DNA of 64,000 bases from Hermatobates lingyangjiaoensis (taxonomy: Eukaryota > Arthropoda > Insecta > Hemiptera > Hermatobatidae), in NCBI GenBank assembly GCA_026182355.1, contig JAPFBL010000361.1, positions 62,001 to 126,000 of the forward strand, read 5' to 3'. A model generated the notes under the pieces. The model worked only from the letters and a program-made list of their open reading frames with translations, had not been told where the DNA came from and searched no databases. This document shows, one piece after another, positions 31,080-42,930 of the stretch. The position numbers were made by a program, and so were the translations under genes. Numbering within the stretch: position 1 is the first letter of the stretch; the number at the start of each line of letters is the position of its first letter.

Positions 31080-31531
31080 CAGTGTTTCCCAAAGTGGGCG
31101 CTACCGCCCCCCCCGGGGGCGTTGCTTTGATATCGGGGGGCGCTAATGCAAAAAGGAGCGGGGATTCTATTTCCATAAATTGAAAATGTTCATGCAATAT
31201 AATTTCTAAATTTAAGTGAAAACACCACATGTAAACTTCTAGGAACCAGTTTCTTAAAATTACTTGTTTTGATTATTAATTTTTATGTTAAAAGTATATT
31301 CTTACCTAAGTTTCTTTTATTGTGTATTAATTCTTATGCATAAATATGCTATCAAACAATACATCTATTGGATTCTAAATAAATATTCGATTAGTAATTA
31401 TTTTAATTTAATTATGAAAATGTTACTCATTTGGTTATTTAGTCTAGGAATCTGATTATTATTCAAGGGTGTTGAGTTATAGGTTTATGGAACTAAGGGG
31501 GCGGTCACTTGAAAAAGTTTGGGAAACACTG
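31080..31531. mobile_element. hAT-type MITE
   Basis: The 452-bp element has ends CAGTGTTTCCCAAAGTGG and AGTTTGGGAAACACTG, flanked by GTTTATAA and GTTTATAC (7 of 8 bp identical). A C-run/G-run palindrome lies near 31106-31125. Confidence 0.85.
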
Positions 31532-31832
31532 GTTTATACCAACGACTTGAAGCAATATCAGACGTGCTTAGTACTTCACTGGCTGGGGCTTCTAAGTAAT
31601 ATAATTCATCCATAGTTAATATGAGAGATGGGTCCCAAATAATAATTGAGCCATATTTACTTTCTTTGAAAAACACAAAATATTGGTTGTTCGATTGTTC
31701 TAGAAGAAAATAAAAATATAATGATATAAGAATGTTTATTTAATAATAAAATATTTTCTTTTCTCAACTGTATATATTTAACACTATTATTATTTTTATC
31801 GACTATATCGAATTAAATTCTGTATTGATGTA

Positions 31833-31870
31833 GCACTGAAGATGTTTACCAATATAGATGAAACGTCGGC
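31833..31870 (+). ncRNA. Hammerhead-ribozyme-like motif, family I
   Basis: Core CTGAAGA 31836-31842, extra T, helix II GTTTA/TAGAT (wobble pairs), GAAA, palindrome ACGT, C at 31867. Helix I has two outer G-C pairs and one mismatch next to the core. Confidence 0.45.
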
Positions 31871-31945
31871 TTAAAGGTGTTGTATTGCTTGAAGCTAACT
31901 AGACCAAACTTCGATAAAAAAGAAATATAGTAGTTTAATAATATG

Positions 31946-32010
31946 CATCTGGGGTGGAGGGTAACCCAGTGGCTTTCGTGCTCTCCCCTGGACTGGTAGA
32001 ACGGGGTTCT
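31946..32010 (+). mobile_element. SINE head fragment
   Basis: GGGTAACCCAGTGGCTTTCG and GACTGGTAGAACGGGGTTCTA match the SINE head through the B box. The body is missing. Confidence 0.6.
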
Positions 32011-32774
32011 ATAAACTGAAAGAATCTGTTTATATATCTTGAAGGATACAAATTTAATATCTGTATATTTTGAATAATATTTATCAGTGGTTATCAGCCC
32101 AGAAATCGAAATGTTTGTTAACTCTAAGTAGTAATATCTTTAGGAAAAGGAAAACTACTATCAGTGGTTCAATGTAGTTTATGATAACTAATAGACTTAT
32201 CATGTTTTATTCTACAAGTGGGAGTGTTATTATTACTAGAAGACTAAAATGGCTATATTCAAGATAATAGCAATTTTCTAACAAGGAATTGGTTTTATCT
32301 TGAAAACTATCTATATAAATCGTTAATAAACTTTGTTTTACAGCTAAAAACAAATGACATTATTATTATTTTTTTTTTATAAAGTTCAGTGATTCAGTAA
32401 GACATTAAAAGATTAGTAATTAATTTTAAAAGTTTTAAGTGGGTGATCTTGTGCTAAGCATCAACAAATCTTCTTTTAGTGCTGGAAAACTGTAACAGGG
32501 AATAATAGAGGAATAAATCTGGTATCAGATAATGGAGTGAGTAAGAGGAATGAGTTGAAGTGGCCGACTTCATTTTATTTGCTTTAACGTGCCTCTTAAT
32601 TTATGAGGCTTTTATACCGCTCCAGTGTAAGTCATTAAACCGATCCGGTCCTTGTCCTTGGTATTGTCATTTCTGGTCAGTTTTTTCTAAAAGTTATTTT
32701 TTTTTTTTAGTTTTTTGGGCGATCAGTTAAATATTAGTTTATTTAAATCACTATTGTTAAGTTATATTGAGTTT
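32011..32774. other. AT-rich non-coding sequence
   Basis: Nothing recognised. Confidence 0.5.
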
Positions 32775-32787
32775 GACACAAGTAGTA

Positions 32788-33264
32788 TGTTAGGTTAGGT
32801 TAGGTTGCAGTGGCAGCCTTACAAGGAAACACACGTAGGCCGATCAATGGCCCTTTGTGATACCACACAATGAAGATTGACTCTACAGTGGGAGTCCTTA
32901 ATTTTGCCTAACTCAAGTGTGTTTAACGAGTACCTGACAACGTACAGGCTCAGAACTGACGGTTCAACGTCCTTTTCCGAGGGACAACGTGCTCAGATTT
33001 ATTTACCTCCCGCGTGAAGAAATCGAGTTGTTAGTATAATTAATACTATTATTATTATTGTATCTTTTATGTACAAAGGGTAAAAAGCCTGGTGGAGAGC
33101 ACCCAGTGCTCTCCGTACGGCTACCGCAGTCTTGTATACCTTGGACATAAGGTCCTTAATAAAGAAATATTCATTCATTCAAGAAATCGAGGGCCAGGTG
33201 GGGATCGAACCGAGGTCCTATTGGTTCAGAGGCGAGTACGTTAACCACAGCTAACCTGGCACCC
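32788..33264 (-). mobile_element. SINE, tail type I, interrupted by a LINE end
   Basis: Flanked by a perfect 13-bp duplication GACACAAGTAGTA (32775-32787, 33265-33277). The tail shows TTAGGTTAGGTTAGG. The SINE is split at 33028-33191 by a second insertion with its own 11-bp duplication. Confidence 0.9.
33028..33180 (+). mobile_element. 5'-truncated LINE-like 3' end nested in SINE
   Basis: Flanked by AAGAAATCGAG (33017-33027, 33181-33191). Ends TAATAAAGAAATATTCATTC with an ATTC-repeat tail, typical of non-LTR retroelement 3' ends. The segment GTGGAGAGCACCCAGTGCTC forms a hairpin. Its family is not identified. Confidence 0.7.
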
Positions 33265-33453
33265 GACACAAGTAGTAACCCAGAGAAGAGGTCTTTCTAA
33301 GTCTCCTTTAGAGCAGTATTTTCCTAACTGCATACCTCATCGCACTATAGGAATATCAATTCTAATGTTTAAGACATCTGTTTTGATTTCTTCTAATTTT
33401 GCACCCATTTTGCTCTCTTTTGTGTAGTTGGTTAGGCGAAATTGACAAGAGAC

Positions 33454-33482
33454 CGGTTTTTTTTTTTTTTTTTTTTTTTTTT
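33454..33482. repeat. Poly(T) tract
   Basis: Uninterrupted T-run of nearly 30 bases, possibly the reverse of a retroelement A-tail. Confidence 0.8.
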
Positions 33483-33528
33483 GGCTGCTGGACATATCCC
33501 ACACGATATGCTTCCAAATTTATTACTA

Positions 33529-33857
33529 GGTTAGGTTAGGTTGTAGTGGCAGTTCCACAAGGGAACACACTTAGGCCGAGCATTGGCCCTTTTTGATACC
33601 ACACAATGAAGATTGATTCTACACAGTGGGAGTCCTAAATTTTGCTTAACTCAAATGTATTTAGAGTAGGGATCTTTAAAGAGTACCTGACATCGTACAG
33701 GCTCGGGACCGACAGTTTAACGTCCTTCTCCGAGGGACGACGTGCTCAGATTTATTCACCTCCCGCATGAATAAATCGAGGACCAGGTGGGGATCGAACC
33801 CCGGTCCTATCAGATCAGAGGCGAGCACGTAACCACTGAGCTAGCCTGACCCCCAAA
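33529..33857 (-). mobile_element. Full-length SINE, tail type I
   Basis: Minus-strand copy with intact A box, B box GGTTCGATCCCC, hairpin and TTAGG-repeat tail. TATTACTA flanks both sides (about 33518-33525 and 33861-33868), an 8-10 bp duplication. Confidence 0.9.
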
Positions 33858-33868
33858 AAAATGTATTA

Positions 33869-34207
33869 CTAAAAGAAAACTTATATTCTAAATTACTCCA
33901 TCTATAATATCAGGATGGAAAAAATATACAAAATCCACTAATAATAATAATATTATTTTATTTTTCAGATCCATCAATACATCATGAATCGTTGAGCAGA
34001 CGTTAGTCCAGCTTAACAAGAAGAGCATTGCAAATACAAGGTAACTAAACTGCTTATAGATGTAAGACAGTTAACTTTATTTTACTTTTATGTTTTCTTT
34101 TTATAGTTTATAGAATAAAATACAATAGTATATACAATATTCTATAAATCAACCCTGATAATGAGCTTGGTGAGAAGAATGTAAAATAAAGGACTGATTT
34201 GTTAAAA
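33869..34207. other. AT-rich non-coding sequence
   Basis: Nothing recognised. Confidence 0.45.
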
Positions 34208-34993
34208 AATCTGGAGTGGCCTACACTCAACTTTACTATATGTAATTTAATATCAAACTTCTTGATTCAATTTCTCTTTGCCAAAATTGAAATCGTGTGA
34301 ATTTTTTTATAATGTGTTAATTTTTTTATTCAATTTTTTGAAAAATTTTCATGGTTTTTAACTACAAAAACCATTTTCTTAAAATAGATTATGTACTCTA
34401 TCAGTCCTTTGGTGAATGTAATTTTGAAAAGGATTATCTCAATTCATCCTCCTCGTAACGTTGTATTTTTAGGTATAGGTTCATTTTGATCTGTTTTAAC
34501 AGTATGGCTTATATCGCTCTCACAAGCTTTCCGGTTAAATTATTAGTACGAATTTTTACATTTTATTGAAAAAAAATAATTTTCTGGTGCTTTAAAAATC
34601 TGAGGATATTGTTCGTTTATTACTTTTGTAGCATCAAAGATAATGCTAAAATTTGAAGACTCTAGAGTTAGTAGTTTAAGAGAAAAAAGTAGTCTAAAAA
34701 CAGGTTTTTGGTAAAAAAAAGTGACTTTCACATCATCCATAATTACTCCCGAACAATAGGGCTCATCTACACTATGAGAGATATTTTAGTGTAAAATATC
34801 AACTTGATCCATGAAAAATCCTGGACCGTAGCGTGGCCAAAAACTTTGGATACATACTCGCCCACCCACACATACAGATATCATCGAAAAAACTTAATAA
34901 AACGACTTGTGGGACCTCAAAACATGTAATTCCGTCAAATTTCGAGATTTATTTTTTCCACGATCACCATACTTTACTTATAGTAAAATAAAA
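34208..34993. mobile_element. Terminal-inverted-repeat element, copy 2
   Basis: Left end GGAGTGGCCTACACTCAACT then TTACTATA; right end ACTTTACTTATAGTAAAAT. The interior shares CAACTTGATCCATGAAAAAT, CACCCACACAT and AACATGTAATTCCGTCAAA with the copy at 10723, but is about 400 bp longer. Possibly nested. Confidence 0.65.
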
Positions 34994-37204
34994 AGTGTCA
35001 TTATTTGATCATTTAAAGGAAAATAAAATTTGATATTGTTATTTGTCATGAAGACTTGTTTATTTTTATTAGAACATAATCTAGGAAGTAATATAGCATA
35101 CTTTTGTACACTACTAAATTAAATAAGATAGTTCCAGAAGAATATTGAAATGGGACGACTGTAATGTGATAAAGGAAATCGGAGATGAAGATATGAATGT
35201 CCGGAGTGTTTGAGTAAAGCAATACGATACAAACGAAATGCGGAGAGCCTTGTTCACTATTCCATGGAGAGCTTAATTATCTTATCCTTCTGTAACCAGT
35301 CTCATTGCTCTTGCTGAAACATAAAAAATTATTCCTTTGAGCAAACGGCAAATAAATCTAAAATGATTGATAGAATATTAGTGGAAAATTAGTTTTAAGA
35401 GTATGAAACATCACATCAGTTCCTAATTTCCCCATTAAGTAAAGTCTAACATGAGAGTGAAGTATCCAAATTCTTAAAATGCTTTCAATCATAGTTGGCA
35501 GAAAATATGCAATCTATATAAAAGATCCAGGAGGCAGCGCCTTGGAATTACATCCGAGAATTAGAGCCATAGAAATCAGTTATTGGATAGGAATGATTTG
35601 TCGCTGCCTCAAGCTCTGCTTGTATGTCTACGTCCATTTAAAAATTGAATTTAAAGATTAATATTTTATTTTAATATTAGAGGATGTTCAGCGCAATATA
35701 TTAGATACCTTTAATGTCGTTTTAAATCAGTTAAATAATTCTGTGAACGTAAACCTGTTGGAATATCAATTTGACGGTAACTTGACCCCTTAATAAAACC
35801 ATTCCATTGGGCAGTTTTCGTTTTAAATCATTGTTCATGCATCTGGTGATTCGTTCTGTTATTTATGTTAAGTTCATGCTAAAGTGTTTTTTTTTTGTTG
35901 GGAATTGAATTTTTTTGTGTTCTAGTTAGCAGAAATACGAATGCAAGAGATTCTGTTTATCATCATTATTATAAATATACATATTTTAAAAAGTCATATT
36001 GCTTTATTGTTGTTGATCATTGAATAGAAGTATTCATCTTTTAACATCATAGTTACCCACAGACAAAGGACTCTCTTGAGGTCAAGTTCAATTGTTCTGC
36101 AAAACCAAAACCAAGTGAATATATTGCGAATGGAACGTAATCAGTTAATTCGAAAAGGAAAAAGTATGAAACTAATGGTTATGAAAAAGTATAACGAGTA
36201 AAGAAGAATAATCTATCAAGTTTCATCGCCAAATATCATTAGTGGGAGGTATGTACATAACAGAAGACAGAAAAATGACTAACTTTTCCTTAAATTTCTC
36301 TATTAATAGAGTTGTAACATATGTAATATGTAAATATATATGTAACAAGTAGTTGTACATATAATTTTAATTAGATTTATATTTACAATAAGCATGTTTA
36401 CACAGATACAGCCATACTATAGTTTTTATTTCATAATAGATATTTATAATTTTTGAGATGTAATAGCACCTTTTAAGACCGTTCAATTACTTTTAAGAGA
36501 TTACCAATAAATTTCTAATAAATGAATCCCTTTTATGACTATTTTTAAGTTCGTGTTCAAGCTAATGTTTCAAAGTGTCCTACTTAGAGCATAAAGCATT
36601 TCAGGAGAAGATCTTTCACACTTTGCAAACATTACTTTTGTATCTAAGATTTACTTTTTTTTTCTTATTATATGGTAAGAATTCCTTCTGTAACCTCCCT
36701 GCGCAGAATCTTCTCGACCTATCTGGAATATACCATGCTACTCTTGTGCAACAAACTATTTCGTGGTTTGTTACACAATTAGTGAACTTTTTTTTCACTA
36801 ATATGTTTTTGTTGTTGTCATGTGATGTCAATGTGTTTTATTTCCTTATTCTAGTAATGACATTTATTTAATAAATACTTCTTTCTTTTCTTTACGCAGT
36901 TGATTTCTGTACTTGAAAGATTTGTTACTCCTATTTCATGCTTATGCTGTTCATTAACTGCTCCATGTAAGTTTCAAAATTTTCGTGTTTTTTGGGTTTT
37001 AAAAAGCTTGACAAATCACTATTCTAGAATAAAAGGTCAATGATTTCCAAGAGAGTTCAAACCATTCCATGACAGCATTAGCCTCTTTGAAGAGAGGTTT
37101 TTAAAGTTGGAATTAATTCCTTCAGGAATGCGAGAAATTCTATTCTGCCTTACTCAGTAAAATGGTAACCGGGTATAAACTATTGTCACTCTACTTAAAA
37201 GACT
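34994..37204. other. AT-rich non-coding sequence
   Basis: No gene supported. The 98-residue and shorter frames here show no domain. Confidence 0.5.
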
Positions 37205-37430
37205 AGGGTTTTGAAGGAGAGAGGTCAGCTCAAACAATTACAGCTTAGGACGGCTTAGGCCTCCTTTTACCTGTCACCCTCAGAGCAGGTGCAGTACTAG
37301 CGGCATGCCGTCACAGGAAACATGACCCGGATTAACTTAGCGACTGCCGCCAAGGGAGACCTTTAAATTCCCCAGGCCTTGTTGCGAAGCAGAGGTCTCA
37401 ACATGCTGCGGATTCCTCCAACACATAAAT
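37205..37430. other. GC-richer unclassified segment
   Basis: Composition is distinct from its flanks (CTTAGGACGGCTTAGGCCTC, GACCCGGATTAACTTAGCG, CCAAGGGAGACC). No second copy was seen in the window. Could be a repeat fragment or a conserved non-coding segment. Confidence 0.35.
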
Positions 37431-38086
37431 ATCTAAATCAATAAAATACCAAAGTATATCTGCATTTATATGTACTTATCAGAACGTACCTGAATTTATG
37501 CAATAGATATTTTTGCTGTAAACTAGTAGGTCAAAAAGACCTACGACCAGGAATAATTATATTTATTTAAGAATTGATTTTCGCTTCAGAATAATGTTTA
37601 TTCGATTAAACCACACTATTGTTTAGTTAGCTGTTTTTGTGAAGTCTACCGTATGGATGAGTAATCAGTGCATAGTACACCAGTTAGTATGTAGTACATA
37701 TACCATAATATTCCAGTAAACCAGATTACGTACTCCAGCCAATAAGCCACTTGCGATACGGATTTCTATTTACTGAAAACAAACCATTCACACATATTTA
37801 ATATACGTTTAAGTATCAAAAACTGTATGTACAAAAATTTAGCTGTCAGTGACTCACTAGCCAGGCCAAAAGCTTACCATTTCGGTAACTCTGTTAGAAT
37901 TTTTTTTTCTACAAACTTAGAGAAAAATAATTTCCGACAAAGATCGAATTATACTGAAAGAAAATCCTTTGCTAGCCTGTGATAAATATGATAAATAATC
38001 ATGGGGTGATTACATTATTTAATCTATTCCATACTGGCAAACTGTTTAATTGTGGGCGTAAACGAGAGAACACAGATAGACCAAAT
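37431..38086. other. AT-rich non-coding sequence
   Basis: Nothing recognised. Confidence 0.5.
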
Positions 38087-38285
38087 TTGGGACTTGAGAG
38101 TCCTAAATTTTGCATAACACAAGTGAATTTGGAGTAGGGATCTTTAACGAGTACCTGGCATCGTACAGGATCTGGAATGCCAGTTCTCTTCGAGGGATAT
38201 GTGCTCAGATCCGTCTCGCGTGAAAAAATCAAGTGTCCGAATGAGTATTGAACCACTGATCTTTCAGTCCAAAGCCGAATACTCT
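38087..38285 (-). mobile_element. Degenerate SINE
   Basis: Minus-strand body (AAGATCCCTACTCCAAATTC, GAGTACTTGAC-like region) and a B-box-like GGTTCAATACTCATTCGGAC. Confidence 0.65.
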
Positions 38286-38289
38286 GGTA

Positions 38290-38608
38290 TGGAAGGTACG
38301 GGGTTCAATACTCCACGTGACCTCGATTTATTCACGTGAATGGCCAGCCATATCGCAGATAATAACAACAAAACAGACTGATGCCTTTTTAAGGTATGAG
38401 GATGTTAAACTGTCGGTCTGGAGTGTATATGATGTCAAGTACTCGTTAAAGATCCCTACTCTAAATACACTTGAGTTAGGCAAAATTTATGGCTCCCAAT
38501 GTAGAATCAATCTTCTTTGTGTGGTACCACAAAGGGCCCAATGTTTGGCTTGTGCGTGTTCCCTTGTGGTACAACCACTGCAACCTAAAGGGTTGCTTAC
38601 TACTACTA
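38290..38608 (+). mobile_element. SINE, tail type I, divergent body
   Basis: GGGGTTCAATACTC, the hairpin region, an altered stretch sharing CATATCGCAGATAAT with the copy at 60961, then TTGAGTTAGGCAAAATTTA and the type I tail. A (TAC)n tract follows at 38597-38621. Confidence 0.78.
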
Positions 38609-38680
38609 CTACTACTACTAGGTAAGCCACAAGGCTATTCTGGACTCCACGATGAGATGTAGTGAAGTTCCTCAAAAATA

Positions 38681-39007
38681 GGTTAGGTTAGGTTAGGTTG
38701 CAGTGGCAGTCCCACTAGGGAACACACGTAGGCCGAGCATTGGCCCTTTGTGATACCACGCAATGAAGATTGATTCTGCAGTGGGAGTCCTAAATTTTGC
38801 CTAACTCAAGTGTATTTAGAGTAGGGATCTTTAACGAGTACCTGACATCGTACAGGCTCGGGACCGACGGTTTAACGTCCTTCTCCAGAGACGACGCGCT
38901 CAGATTTATTCACCTCCCGCGTGAATAAATCGATGGCCAGGTGAGGATCGAACCCCTGTCCTACCAGTTCAGAGGCGAGCACGTAACCACTGAGCTAGCC
39001 TGGCCCC
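38681..39007 (-). mobile_element. Full-length SINE, tail type I, perfect target-site duplication
   Basis: The 327-bp copy is flanked by TCCTCAAAAATA (38669-38680, 39008-39019). The tail reads GGTTAGGTTAGGTTAGG. Hairpin and A and B boxes are intact. Confidence 0.95.
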
Positions 39008-39019
39008 TCCTCAAAAATA

Positions 39020-40290
39020 ACTTTATTGGAAAAAAATCGTAACTACTTATTTATTGTTGAATAAAAATTAAAACTTCGTAAAAACTATGCACAGTCAATG
39101 TTAGGGGAATGTCAAAAGGTAAACAAATGACAAGTTCAGATGATTTTCAGCAAAGTTCACTTTAATTTTATTAATATAATTTTTTTTAACAGATACAGAT
39201 AGTTTTTTGGTTGACCTTTGGTTTTTTTTTATAGAAATTTCTTCTTGACAAATTTAGTGTAATTTGTTATTGAATGGAAGCCGCATAAAAATATCACTTC
39301 AGAAGTGGACTGCTCATCTTTTCTAATCATTGATATCCATCTTATTCTAAAAAAAAAGAGCAATATTAGTTATAAATATTCATTAATAGTTTATAAGAAA
39401 TAATATTAACTGAAAATCTAAAATACATGTTTCATTCTTCAATCAGTGATTGCTGAAAATATTATTACTAAATGTGAGTGTTGTCATCAACGAAAATTCA
39501 ATTAGTTTATTAAAATTTCACTATATCGAGTTAAATTAAATTTAGAAATGTTGATATATGATTTTAAGGATTCTGGTTAATTATGTATGTTTATTCAGGA
39601 TCAATAAACAATTTTTTTTCTTCTCTGCATTAAATTTAATTGAAAAGATATCGTCATTTGTTTCACAGATTCTAAACTTAACTACAAAATATAAATTATC
39701 CAAATTAAAACATTGGTTACAAAGATTGATGGTGTATTGTAACATAATTACAAGGAAAGATGGATTAGACCAATTTAAATGAAGCTATAAGATTTCAAAT
39801 ATTCATGGACTGTTATGTGAAAAAGATAATTATTTACTACAGATGTCTTAGTCATTATGTAAATTCAAAATTAAAGGAGGATGTTGAGTTTTTGGATGTC
39901 GATGATTTGGAATTTGTTAATTGGAATGGACTACCAGCCGCTCTTGGGAGCATCTTCCATGTAAATACGTGATTTCAGTTGAAAATTTAACCAGTAATTC
40001 TAGGTTAATAACTATGGCTAAATCTTAAGTAAAACAGAAAAGTATTAAAGAATAAACATTACAAACTCAAGAAACACATTTCGAAATTTTAATTTGTTCT
40101 TTTACCGTGGATAGAAGTGAGGTACCTTTAGAAGAGTGATATTTTCACTCTGAAGTTACAATATCTTTCGAAAATAAATTGTTAGTCTATCTGAGAGAGG
40201 GAAGAACGAATAAACTTTTGAAATATATTTATTTCAAATTGTACCACCGAGATCTGTCCTCTTCTTTGAGTAGCCAGTATTAAACCTCGA
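39020..40290. other. AT-rich non-coding sequence
   Basis: Nothing recognised. Confidence 0.5.
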
Positions 40291-40577
40291 GTGTCAGGGT
40301 AGCCCAGTGACTTACGTCCACGCCTCTAGACTGATATATCCCAGACTCGATACGCACTCTGGCCCTCGATTTATTCATGTGAGAGGTGAAACAAAATCTG
40401 AGGACGTCGGCCTCGAGCCTTGTACGAGTCAGGTACTCATTGAACATCCCCATACAGTTCAGTTAAGCAAAATTTAGTATTACTGAAGTTAATGTTCATT
40501 GTGTGGTAGATCAAAGGGCCAATCATAGCCCTATGGTTCCATCGTGGGATGAGCACTACAACCTAACCTAACCTAGC
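40291..40577 (+). mobile_element. SINE, tail type I, diverged
   Basis: Head GGGTAGCCCAGTGAC, B-box-like GACTCGATACGC, CTCGATTTATTCATGTGAG, body AAGCAAAATTTAG, and final CAACCTAACCTAACCTAG. Confidence 0.8.
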
Positions 40578-41269
40578 ATTAAACCTCTAAATATTGACTA
40601 GGTACTATTGATTTTGTGTTCTAAGAGTGAATCAGTAATACAACAAGGAACTTAATAACAAAATAAATAGTAATATTTGAAATTTTGAATGATAGTTGAA
40701 ATTTGAAGATTGTTTTAAATTAACCTTATCCATTTTTCTCCATAATTGTGTTAAAATACTCCATCAGTATTTTGTTAATACTCCTAAAGTTTTAATTTCG
40801 ATAGTTTATATTCTTTAGGCAAGTGAAGAATGTGTGAAGCAAACTACGTATTCTTCTCAAGGCACTAGTAGAAACAGACAGTTATTAGACTTTGGACATT
40901 GTAGTTAATAGCAGAAAGTGATATACAAACAACAGGTATGAATATTTTTTTTTTCGCATTAGAATTTTTGTCATTCTGTCTCAGAGATTACATGAAATCA
41001 TTATATTCTTTGTAATGTGTCAATGAAGAGGGTCCATTTCGATTTATTTTTTAATAAATTTTATGCATTTTAACGTACAAATTTTTAATTAAAAATATGC
41101 CCATTTATGTACAGTAGACGATGTAAATTACGAAGGTGAAATTAATGTTTAAGATGACCTGACCCAAGTTTATTTTTGAGAATATGTCTTTCAGAAGTAA
41201 AATGTCGAGTTATGTTATAAATAACATATTATAATACAAATCGGTCGTACTTGGTCAATTGTTATTGTA
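40578..41269. other. AT-rich non-coding sequence
   Basis: Nothing recognised. Confidence 0.45.
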
Positions 41270-41297
41270 CACGTCGGACCGATTTCGTAGGTAATGT

Positions 41298-42865
41298 ATC
41301 TTCATGTAGTACTTCGTAGTAAATGATGATTGATTAGTAAGAGGGTCTAGGGTAACCCAGAGGAGAAGGTGCTATCTTCATGTAGTACTTCGTAGTAAAT
41401 GATGATTGATTAGTAAGAGGGACTAGGGTAACCCAGAGGCGAAGGTGCTATCTTCATGTAGTACTTCGTAGTAAATGATGATTGATTAGTAAGAGGGACT
41501 AGGGTAACCCAGAGGCGAAGGTGCTATCTTCATGTAGTACTTCGTAGTAAATGATGATTGATTAGTGAGAGGGACTAGGGTAACCCAGAGGCGAAGGTGC
41601 TATCTTCATGTAGTACTTCGTAGTAAATGATGATTGATTAGTAAGAGGGACTAGGGTAACCCAGAGGCGAAGGTGCTATCTTCATGTAGTACTTCGTAGT
41701 AAATGATGATTGATTAGTAAGAGGGACTAGGGTAACCCAGAGGCGAAGGTGCTATCTTCATGTAGTACTTCGTAGTAAATGATGATTGATTAGTAAGAGG
41801 GACTAGGGTAACCCAGAGGCGAAGGTGCTATCTTCATGTAGTACTTCGTAGTAAATGATGATTGATTAGTAAGAGGGACTAGGGTAACCCAGAGGCGAAG
41901 GTGCTATCTTCATGTAGTACTTCGTAGTAAATGATGATTGATTAGTAAGAGGGACTAGGGTAACCCAGAGGCGAAGGTGCTATCTTCATGTAGTACTTCG
42001 TAGTAAATGATGATTGATTAGTAAGAGGGACTAGGGTAACCCAGAGGCGAAGGTGCTATCTTCATGTAGTACTTCGTAGTAAATGATGATTGATTAGTAA
42101 GAGGGACTAGGGTAACCCAGAGGCGAAGGTGCTATCTTCATGTAGTACTTCGTAGTAAATGATGATTGATTAGTAAGAGGGACTAGGGTAACCCAGAGGC
42201 GAAGGTGCTATCTTCATGTAGTACTTCGTAGTAAATGATGATTGATTAGTAAGAGGGACTAGGGTAACCCAGAGGCGAAGGTGCTATCTTCATGTAGTAC
42301 TTCGTAGTAAATGATGATTGGTTAGTGAGAGGGACTAGGGTAACCCAGAGGCGAAGGTGCTATCTTCATGTAGTACTTCGTAGTAAATGATGATTGATTA
42401 GTAAGAGGGACTAGGGTAACCCAGAGGCGAAGGTGCTATCTTCATGTAGTACTTCGTAGTAAATGATGATTGATTAGTAAGAGGGACTAGGGTAACCCAG
42501 AGGCGAAGGTGCTATCTTCATGTAGTACTTCGTAGTAAATGATGATTGATTAGTAAGAGGGACTAGGGTAACCCAGAGGCGAAGGTGCTATCTTCATGTA
42601 GTACTTCGTAGTAAATGATGATTGGTTAGTGAGAGGGACTAGGGTAACCCAGAGGCGAAGGTGCTATCTTCATGTAGTACTTCGTAGTAAATGATGATTG
42701 ATTAGTAAGAGGGACTAGGGTAACCCAGAGGCGAAGGTGCTATCTTCATGTAGTACTTCGTAGTAAATGATGATTGATTAGTAAGAGGGACTAGGGTAAC
42801 CCAGAGGCGAAGGTGCTATCTTCATGTAGTACTTCGTAGTAAATGATGATTGGTTAGTAAGAGAG
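41298..42865. repeat. 76-bp satellite, about 20.6 copies
   Basis: The unit starts ATCTTCATGTAGTACTTCG and contains AGGGACTAGGGTAACCCAGA and GGCGAAGGTGCT. Spacing is exactly 76 bp (41298, 41374 and onward). Copies are almost identical; variants such as GGTTAGTGAGAG recur at 42319 and 42623, indicating higher-order copying. The unit includes the SINE A-box region. A B-box-like sequence follows the last unit. Confidence 0.97.
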
Positions 42866-42930
42866 TTATTAGGGACAAGTAAACCTGTGTTCGATTCCCA
42901 CTCGGGGCCTCGAGCAGATTGAAAGGTGGT
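42866..42930 (+). mobile_element. SINE B-box remnant bordering the satellite
   Basis: AACCTGTGTTCGATTCCCAC then TCGGGGCCTCGA matches the SINE B-box region. The preceding array unit supplies the matching A-box region. Confidence 0.6.

Noticed and set aside
41298..42865. CRISPR-like regular array
   Set aside because: The whole 76-bp unit is repeated with no unique spacers, and the genome is eukaryotic.
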